Shown here piece by piece: positions 58,351 through 64,000 of a stretch of 64,000 nt of DNA (positions are counted from its first letter, which is position 1; each line of letters opens with the position of its first letter). Source of the stretch: Marivita cryptomonadis (GTDB lineage Bacteria > Pseudomonadota > Alphaproteobacteria > Rhodobacterales > Rhodobacteraceae); NCBI RefSeq assembly GCF_002115725.1, contig NZ_JFKD01000013.1:62001-126000 (forward strand), given 5' to 3'. The notes under the pieces were generated by a model. The model saw only the letters and a list, made by a program, of their open reading frames with translations, searched no databases and was not told where the DNA came from. The position numbers were made by a program, and so were the translations under genes.

Positions 58351-58516
58351 TTGTATACGTTTCAGCGTCAAAAAGTTCACAATGGCTCAAAATTTTCTCA
58401 CGCATGACCTCGTCGCTCAGTTTTTGGGCGGTTCTTGTCGGGCAAACGACGAGTTGGAAACTTGGGGTGACATTCCTGTCCAAAAAGGCGAGAAAGGCCT
58501 GCGCAAATGTATACAA
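58351..58516. promoter_or_regulatory. Paired GTATAC elements in the divergent GntR-transporter region
   Basis: TTGTATAC (58351-58358) and its inverse GTATACAA (58509-58516) flank the divergent promoters, 105 bases from the binding-protein ATG and 17 bases from the regulator ATG. The sequence fits FadR-subfamily operators of the form TTGTATACAA. Confidence 0.5.
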
Positions 58517-58532
58517 CCGTTGACGGCACGAC

Positions 58533-59243
58533 ATGAGTATTACGCAGCAAGAGGCAAATTTCAGCAGGCGGTTCGATGCGGATATCGTGCAGAACCCCGT
58601 GTTTACAGGGGTCGAGCGGGCTATCCTCGAACAACGCTTGCCGCCGGGAACCCGCCTTGCAGAAACGGATCTGGCCGAGTTCTACGGAGTCTCCAGAACG
58701 ATTGTGCGGACCGGGCTTCAGGCGCTTGCGCATTCCCAGCTCGTCACCTTGCGCCCGAATCGTGGTGCCAGTGTCGCCAATCCATCGCCACGTGAAGCGC
58801 GCGAAGTGTTCGAAGCCCGCGAATTGCTCGAGCCGCGCTCGGCCCGAGAGGCGGCGTTGCGTGCCAATCGGGCGGATGTGCGTGCTCTGCGGCTGCATGC
58901 GCAAGAAGAACACGCTGCTATGGCAAACAACGAATCTGGCCGCGCCTTGCGGCTCTCGGGCCGGTTTCATGTGATGATCGCCCAGATCGCCAATCAGCGT
59001 ACCATTGCCGAGATCATTGAAAACCTTGTGTCGCGATCCTCTTTGATCATCGCGTTGTACTGGACCCGGTCGAGCACTCGGTGTGATGAAGGTTGCCACA
59101 ATGCGCTGATTGATGCGTTGGAACGTAACGATGCGGGCGAAGCCGAGGAGCTGATGCGCAGCCACCTTGTTGAGCTGCACTCGGCGCTGCGGTTCGAGGT
59201 CGGGCCCAGTTCGAACCTGACGCTCAAGGACATGCTGAGCTGA
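58533..59243 (+). CDS. GntR-family regulator, FadR (FCD) subfamily
   Basis: A 236-residue regulator. The winged helix (VERAILEQRLPPGTRLAETDLAEFYGVSRTIVRTGLQALAHSQLVTLRPNRGASVA) covers about residues 27-82. The FCD effector domain follows, with EARELLEPRSAREAAL and metal-type residues in SGRFHVMIAQIANQ and CHNALIDALERND. It diverges from the peptide-type ABC operon and probably represses it until the substrate appears. Confidence 0.9.
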   Translation: MSITQQEANFSRRFDADIVQNPVFTGVERAILEQRLPPGTRLAETDLAEFYGVSRTIVRTGLQALAHSQLVTLRPNRGASVANPSPREAREVFEARELLEPRSAREAALRANRADVRALRLHAQEEHAAMANNESGRALRLSGRFHVMIAQIANQRTIAEIIENLVSRSSLIIALYWTRSSTRCDEGCHNALIDALERNDAGEAEELMRSHLVELHSALRFEVGPSSNLTLKDMLS

Positions 59244-59572
59244 CAGCACACTGTCGGACGATGTGAAAATCAGAACCGAATAGGGCAAAGCCCTCCTGCG
59301 ATCGGCCATCCGGTCGTATCGCTGAGCGCGTGCTCAAAGCTATACGCGCCTGAGGTTAGAAAAATGGTCACCTACAAAACTGTTTACTTTGTTAACAAAA
59401 TTTATCACACTCGCCCCGAGGATCGTCGGGAGGAGACAATGCCGGAAAATGACTTTGCCATTTTGCATGGCACCGCCGCCCGTTTACACGGGATGTTCGC
59501 ACGTGGTGCCCGAACTCCGGTCACTGGTCATGCCGCTGTTTTTCCATTCCTTTCGTGCGCAGGACGGTCACA
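59244..59572. other. Intergenic region before the feruloyl-CoA synthetase-like gene
   Basis: A 329-base stretch. Its middle (59370-59410) is AT-rich and promoter-like. It contains a 45-codon frame with a strong ribosome site (separate entry); nothing else was identified. Confidence 0.5.
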
Positions 59573-59576
59573 ATGA
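59439..59576 (+). other. Short frame with strong ribosome site upstream of the CoA synthetase gene
   Basis: An ATG at 59439 preceded by GGGAGGAG starts a 45-codon frame that ends in a 4-base overlap with the CoA synthetase start. The product (MPENDFAILHGTAARLHG...) matches no family known to me. It could be a leader peptide, the stub of a deleted gene or chance. Confidence 0.25.
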
Positions 59577-61366
59577 CTGATCTCAAGGCAGACGATTTCT
59601 GGGCTCCAGAGTTCATCTATGAACACCGTGACGATGGCAGCATCCTCATGCGTCAGAAATGCGATTTGACCGGATACCTGCCGACGCTGGCTGACTATCT
59701 TGACAAGTGGGCCGATGCGACCCCCGACCAGACATGGATCGCCCGTCGGTCGACGGATGGCGATTGGGTGCGCATCAGCTATGCACAAGCCCGCGCCAAA
59801 GCCAAATCCATTGGTGCAGCCTTGCTTGCGCTGGGGCTTGGCCCTGACAGGCCACTGCTCATCCTGTCAGAGAACAGCCTCGAACACGCGCTGCTAGGGG
59901 CGGCATGCTTTTACACCGGCATTCCCTATGCGCCGTTGTCCCCCGCCTATTCTTTAGTGTCCAAGGACCATCTCAAGCTGAAGGACGTCGCGGAGACCCT
60001 TAACCCGGGCGCTGTTTACGGCGATGACGGGTCGATCTTTGGTCCAGCCTTTGCGTCAATCGCCGCCGAGGGGCGGATAGTGATCTGCAAGCAGGCACAA
60101 AGCCCTGGTGCCATGAGCTTTGACGACCTGCTGACGGGGGATCCAGCCAAGGCAGACGAAGCGCGGGCCCGTATCACCGGCGAAACCGTCGTGAAGTACC
60201 TTTTCACCTCCGGCTCGACGGGGTCCCCGAAAGCGGTGATCAACACCAACTCCATGATATGCGCCATGCAGGCCATGGTGCGTGACTGTTATCGCTTCCT
60301 TGAAAAGCAACCGCCCGTTGTGCTGGATTGGGCCCCTTGGAACCACACAGCCGCGGGCAACAAGGTGTCGTATCTCGTGCTGACCAACGGCGGCACGTAT
60401 TACATCGACGATGGCCGCCCCGTGCCGGGCAAATTCGATGAAACGCTGCGCAACTTGCGCGATATCTCCTGCACCTGGTATTTCAATGTGCCAGTGGGAT
60501 GGGACATGTTGGTTGAAGCGCTCGAGGCCGATCCAGAGCTTGCTGCAACCTTCTTCCAGTCCCTGGGTATGATGTTTTATGCCGGGGCCGGCATGGCGCA
60601 ACACACCTGGGACGCACTGCGCCGTCTCTCAAGGCAGACAACCGGACGCGAAGTACTCTTGGCCACGGGTTTGGGGGCAACCGAAACCGCCCCCTTCGCG
60701 CTGGCCTGCACCGAGGTGCAAGAGAAAGCGGGAAATGTCGGCGTGCCCTCGAGAGGCCTGCAGATGAAACTTGTCCCGACGAGTGGCAAAATGGAAGTGC
60801 GTCTCAAAGGACCGACCGTCACCCCCGGCTACTTTGGTGATCCTGCCAAGACAGCCGAGGCTTTTGACGAAGAAGGCTATTACCGCATGGGCGATGCCTT
60901 GCGACCGGCAGACCCTGATGATTTCTCCAAAGGGTTCTACTTCGACGGTCGCGTTGCCGAGAATTTCAAGCTGAACACAGGCACTTGGGTTGCTGTTGGG
61001 GCTGTCCGCTCGGCCCTTGTGGATGCCATGGGCGGCCTCGTGCGCGACGCGGTGATCGTCGGGGAAAACGAACGCGATCTTGGGGCGCTGTTGCTCTTGT
61101 CCGACAAGGCCAAGGCAATGGCCGACAACGACCGCGCCCAAGCTCTGACCAAAGCGCTTGCAGCCGCCGGCCAGTCCGCCACCGGATCGGCCAGCCGCGT
61201 GTGTCGCGCGGCTGTGCTGTCGCAGGAACCAAGCTTTGAAAAAGGCGAGATCACCGAAAAAGGCTCTTTGAACCAACGCGCCATGCGCGCGCATCACGCG
61301 GATCTGATAGATGATCTTTACCAGAGCCGGGGAGAGGCCATCGTTCTGGGCGGCCGCGTTCGCTGA
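59573..61366 (+). CDS. Feruloyl-CoA synthetase-like AMP-forming ligase
   Basis: A 597-residue adenylate-forming enzyme that would activate a carboxylic acid such as ferulate with ATP and coenzyme A. The P-loop is YLFTSGSTGSPKAVI near residue 210. WAPWNHTAAGNKV resembles the WxPWxHT segment of feruloyl-CoA synthetases. GLGATETAPFA is the A5 motif and GFYFDGRVAENFKLNTGTWV the A7-A8 region, with the hydroxycinnamate-type ending. The hydratase/lyase (ech) and vanillin dehydrogenase expected next to fcs are absent here. The window does encode a VanA-like oxygenase at 20 kb. Confidence 0.85.
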   Translation: MTDLKADDFWAPEFIYEHRDDGSILMRQKCDLTGYLPTLADYLDKWADATPDQTWIARRSTDGDWVRISYAQARAKAKSIGAALLALGLGPDRPLLILSENSLEHALLGAACFYTGIPYAPLSPAYSLVSKDHLKLKDVAETLNPGAVYGDDGSIFGPAFASIAAEGRIVICKQAQSPGAMSFDDLLTGDPAKADEARARITGETVVKYLFTSGSTGSPKAVINTNSMICAMQAMVRDCYRFLEKQPPVVLDWAPWNHTAAGNKVSYLVLTNGGTYYIDDGRPVPGKFDETLRNLRDISCTWYFNVPVGWDMLVEALEADPELAATFFQSLGMMFYAGAGMAQHTWDALRRLSRQTTGREVLLATGLGATETAPFALACTEVQEKAGNVGVPSRGLQMKLVPTSGKMEVRLKGPTVTPGYFGDPAKTAEAFDEEGYYRMGDALRPADPDDFSKGFYFDGRVAENFKLNTGTWVAVGAVRSALVDAMGGLVRDAVIVGENERDLGALLLLSDKAKAMADNDRAQALTKALAAAGQSATGSASRVCRAAVLSQEPSFEKGEITEKGSLNQRAMRAHHADLIDDLYQSRGEAIVLGGRVR

Positions 61367-61752
61367 GATCGAACAGGCAACCGCGGCGTCGATTAACATT
61401 CTTGCGGGATAAAATCCGATAGGCCGCCGAAGATGTGATCTGTCAGGTGCAGAGCCACAAATGCTGTTCAATGGCCGGGAACTCTGGTTAGATCTGTATC
61501 GGCGGCTCAATACTCTCGTTAGAGCTGCAAGCCCTTGACGGTTTGTATTCGGCAAGCGCACATGTTCGCGGGGCTGTGCTAGGTTCTGGTGCGGACTGGT
61601 AAAGGTGCTGTTGCCTCAGTCTTCTAGAGTGTCTTGATAAGTGGTAACCTGCGGTCACCGAAACCGTCTAACCAATCGCATGCTTCAAGAACTGTGGCGA
61701 GACCTGTTCAGCCAGACATGATGCAGCAGGCGTAGATAATTGGGAGCGAGCT
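61367..61752. other. Intergenic region without recognised features
   Basis: A 386-base stretch between the CoA synthetase and the PhnD-like gene. No open frame, hairpin terminator or operator was recognised. It presumably holds the promoter of the PhnD-like/kinase pair. Confidence 0.5.
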
Positions 61753-62607
61753 GTGAAGCCAAGCTTGCGTGATACATACGCTGCGCTGAAATCCGTCATC
61801 CGGCGATACTCTGGAGCGGTCATCACGTCTGTCGTGGTTTGCGGTGGTGCATCGGCTGAAACCTTCAGCGTTGGGATCGTACCCCAATTCGAGCCTCGTA
61901 AACTCACGGAAATCTGGTTGCCCATACTTTCAGAATTGGAAGAAAGTACCGGTCACCGTTTTGATTTGGTGGGATCACCCACGATTTCCGACTTCGAACA
62001 AAGCTTTATCCAAGGCGAATTCGACTTCGCTTACATGAACCCGTACCATTTTCTGGTTGCGTCCGAGACCCAAGGCTACACTCCAATTGTCCGTGATGGT
62101 GGCCGGGAGCTTTTTGGTGTTCTGGTTGTGGCTGCGGACTCGGACATCCAAACTGTTAAAGACCTTGAGGGACGCAAAATTGCCTACCCCTCGCCGAACG
62201 CTCTAGGCGCGTCACTCCTTATGCGGGCTGACCTCGATAGGACATTCGGGCTCACTTATGAGCCGCATTACGTTTCGATCCATTCATCGGCCTATCTGAA
62301 TGTTGTGCTTGGGCAGATGGATGCGGCCGGTGGGGTCATGGCCACACTAAATTCCAACCCGGACCGCGAAAGCCTGCGCATCATCTATGAGACCACGCGT
62401 TTGCCCCCCCATCCTATCGTTGCGCATGACCGGATAAGCCCCGAAATCATCGAAGAGATCGAGGCCGCATTTCTTGGCATGGGCGCCACGGACGCCGGCA
62501 GAGCCATGCTGGCACGGGTGCCGATCAGACAAGTTGTGCCAGCCAGCGAGGAAGATTACGAAATCCTAAAAGAGCTCAATCTTGCAGACTACTGGATTGA
62601 TCAGTAG
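61753..62607 (+). CDS. PhnD-like periplasmic binding protein linked to a sensor kinase
   Basis: A 284-residue phosphate/phosphonate-type solute receptor. It has a signal segment (GAVITSVVVCGGASA), then FSVGIVPQFEPRKLTEIWLPILSELEESTGHRFDLVGSPTISDFEQSFIQGEFDFAYMNPYHF, the PhnD family pattern, and LEGRKIAYPSPNALGASLLMRADL. The GTG at 61753 has GGGAG upstream. No permease or ATPase follows. Instead a histidine kinase gene starts 20 bases later, so the protein probably acts as the ligand sensor of that kinase rather than in transport. Confidence 0.85.
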   Translation: MKPSLRDTYAALKSVIRRYSGAVITSVVVCGGASAETFSVGIVPQFEPRKLTEIWLPILSELEESTGHRFDLVGSPTISDFEQSFIQGEFDFAYMNPYHFLVASETQGYTPIVRDGGRELFGVLVVAADSDIQTVKDLEGRKIAYPSPNALGASLLMRADLDRTFGLTYEPHYVSIHSSAYLNVVLGQMDAAGGVMATLNSNPDRESLRIIYETTRLPPHPIVAHDRISPEIIEEIEAAFLGMGATDAGRAMLARVPIRQVVPASEEDYEILKELNLADYWIDQ

Positions 62608-62627
62608 GCCGGGGAGGGGGCTGCCAC

Positions 62628-64000
62628 GTGCTGACCATAAATTTCCAATCGATCCGATTTCGGATCAGTGCGGTTATTGTAGCCAGCATCGTCTGCGGCG
62701 CTCTCTTGTTCGAGCATGTGTGGGTGCCGCGGATGACGGCACTCATCGTGGATGCAAATTCCAGAGAACTTCGGCGCGAGGTAGAGATCCTGTCGGATGG
62801 GATCCTTCCTTTTCTGCTCAGCAACCAAATCGGCGCAGTCTACGAAACCCTTGGGAGCGTGGAAAACCGGTACGGTAACTGGGTTCAGGTCACGCTCCAT
62901 TCCGCAGACGAGCGTTTGCTCTATCCGCGTCGCTTGGAAGAGACCCTGGATAGCACGAATCTGATTTCGGAAACGGCATCAATACAGTTCCAAGGGCAAA
63001 GCTTTGGTCGATTGACCGTGATCGCAGATCTTGCGTCTGAAATCGAACAATTCCAAAGCGAAGTCTGGCGTATGGCTCTTATTGGTCTTGGCATTGTCGC
63101 GCTGACTTTGCTGGCCATTTTGTTCATACTCGACAAACTGTTCATACGTCGTCTGATCAAGGTGGCGGATGCGGCCGATGAATTGGCGAAAGGCAACTAT
63201 CAACTGTCTCTGCCCGAAGGCAGTGATGAAATCGGGCAATTGGCGAACCGCTTTGATGCGATGCGGCGGCGCATTCACGATCAAACCGAAAGTCTGAGCG
63301 AAGCGCGACAGCGCGCAGAAACAGCGCTCGAAGCGCGGTCTCGGTTCCTCGCGACCATGAGCCACGAAATCCGCACACCCTTGAACGGAATTATCCCGGC
63401 TGCCGAACTTCTCGCACTTTCAGACCTCGAGCCGGACCAACGGCACAAGGTTGGTATCATTCTGACATCTGGAAAAGCCCTAACGTCAATCGTCGACGAC
63501 ATCCTGGATGTTTCGATGTTTGAGAACGGCAAACTGGTTCTTCAAACACAGGCATTTTCGCCGGCGGAGATTTGCTCTGAAGCGATTGAAATTCTTCGGT
63601 CCAGTGCCGAGGCCAAAGGCTTGAAGCTTTTGAAAGCCTGTGATGTTCCGCCTGATCTGATGTGTTCGGGTGATGCCAATCGATTGCGTCAGGTTCTCAT
63701 CAACCTTCTTGGCAACGCCGTGAAATTCACCCGCGACGGAACAATCTCACTTCATGCGTCCGTCGCATACCCGGAGAAAAGCCGTGCAAAGCTCTTGTTC
63801 CGGATCTCCGACACCGGGATCGGTATTCCGCAAGATGCGTTGGAACGGATTTTCAAAAGATTTGAACAGGCCGACGGAGCGATTACCCGCCAATTCGGCG
63901 GAAGCGGCTTGGGGCTTTCGATTGTCAAAAGCCTGATGGACGCGATGGGCGGTTCGGTCTTTGTTGAAAGCGAACCCGGTGTCGGAAGCACCTTCACAGT
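62628..64000 (+). CDS. Membrane sensor histidine kinase (C-terminus cut by window edge)
   Basis: Translation from the GTG at 62628 (GGGGAGGGGG upstream) gives 457 residues running off the window. Domains in order: N-terminal helix (FRISAVIVASIVCGALLF), a periplasmic part of about 120 residues, a second helix (MALIGLGIVALTLLAILFIL), a HAMP domain (RLIKVADAADELAKGNYQLSLP), a HisKA domain with the phospho-acceptor in MSHEIRTPLNGI, and an HATPase domain with N-box RQVLINLLGNAVKFT, DTGIGIP and GGSGLGLSIV. Receiver or Hpt domains may follow beyond the edge. It pairs with the PhnD-like receptor. Confidence 0.93.
   Translation, partial: MLTINFQSIRFRISAVIVASIVCGALLFEHVWVPRMTALIVDANSRELRREVEILSDGILPFLLSNQIGAVYETLGSVENRYGNWVQVTLHSADERLLYPRRLEETLDSTNLISETASIQFQGQSFGRLTVIADLASEIEQFQSEVWRMALIGLGIVALTLLAILFILDKLFIRRLIKVADAADELAKGNYQLSLPEGSDEIGQLANRFDAMRRRIHDQTESLSEARQRAETALEARSRFLATMSHEIRTPLNGIIPAAELLALSDLEPDQRHKVGIILTSGKALTSIVDDILDVSMFENGKLVLQTQAFSPAEICSEAIEILRSSAEAKGLKLLKACDVPPDLMCSGDANRLRQVLINLLGNAVKFTRDGTISLHASVAYPEKSRAKLLFRISDTGIGIPQDALERIFKRFEQADGAITRQFGGSGLGLSIVKSLMDAMGGSVFVESEPGVGSTFT

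Noticed and set aside
1..64000. tRNA, rRNA, CRISPR array, insertion sequence or replication origin
   Set aside because: No cloverleaf-type sequence, rRNA conserved segment, regularly spaced repeat, transposase or DnaA-box cluster was noticed on either strand by eye; tRNAscan-type and repeat searches would be needed to exclude them fully.

Overview
The window looks like a chromosomal segment of a marine-type alphaproteobacterium of the Rhodobacterales (Roseobacter group). The basis is high GC coding sequence with strong third-position bias, the PhyR-NepR-EcfG general stress response core, candidate Irr and Iron-Rhodo-box iron sites, many small glycine/alanine-rich envelope proteins, and many uptake and catabolic clusters next to LysR/GntR regulators. 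No rRNA, tRNA, CRISPR array, insertion sequence or prophage was seen. Both ends cut genes: an aminotransferase on the left and a histidine kinase on the right.

Layout. 0-5 kb is housekeeping: a HisC-like aminotransferase, a Lol lipoprotein-release permease plus LolD, a DUF3047 exported protein, a small DMT/YdcZ-type transporter and a lipoprotein cytochrome c. 5-18.5 kb is a general stress response (GSR) island. It holds phyR, nepR (54 aa) and ecfG around a short intergenic region in which two divergent EcfG-type promoters (GGAAC-N16-CGTT) interleave. Five further exact GGAAC-N16/17-CGTT sites and two near matches precede neighbouring operons of small membrane or envelope proteins, a phospholipase D-like protein, YihY, DUF4112, a host-attachment-like protein and CsbD. 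One of these sites heads a seven-gene minus-strand run ending in an amidoligase and a class I glutamine amidotransferase.

18.5-26.5 kb holds a membrane desaturase coupled to a Rieske ferredoxin, a convergent Rieske oxygenase with its LysR regulator (a matching dyad stands in front of each), an M29-like protein and a polar amino acid ABC transporter. 26.7-36.1 kb is a catabolic cluster: AstE/DoeB-like deacylase, AhpD-like protein, enolase-superfamily enzyme, GMC oxidoreductase, LysR, DUF1185, alpha/beta hydrolase, LLM flavin oxidoreductase and aldehyde dehydrogenase. Its substrate is not evident.

36.2-41.5 kb carries iron and stress functions: a GNAT enzyme, Dps behind an Irr-like palindrome, a DUF1289 protein, HemP with a small overlapping partner behind an Iron-Rhodo-box-like palindrome, and an IsdG/HmoA-like heme monooxygenase, followed by small membrane proteins. 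41.6-51.8 kb holds an AraC regulator and a compact chemotaxis operon (STAS, cheY, cheA, cheW, mcp, cheW, cheR, cheB and a soluble MCP-like protein). 52-59.2 kb is a peptide/opine-type ABC transporter operon ending in an Asp/Glu/hydantoin racemase-family gene, with a divergent GntR regulator. 59.4-64 kb holds a feruloyl-CoA synthetase-like enzyme, then a PhnD-like periplasmic binding protein paired with a sensor histidine kinase.

Functional assignments rest on reading motifs by eye. No database search was run.
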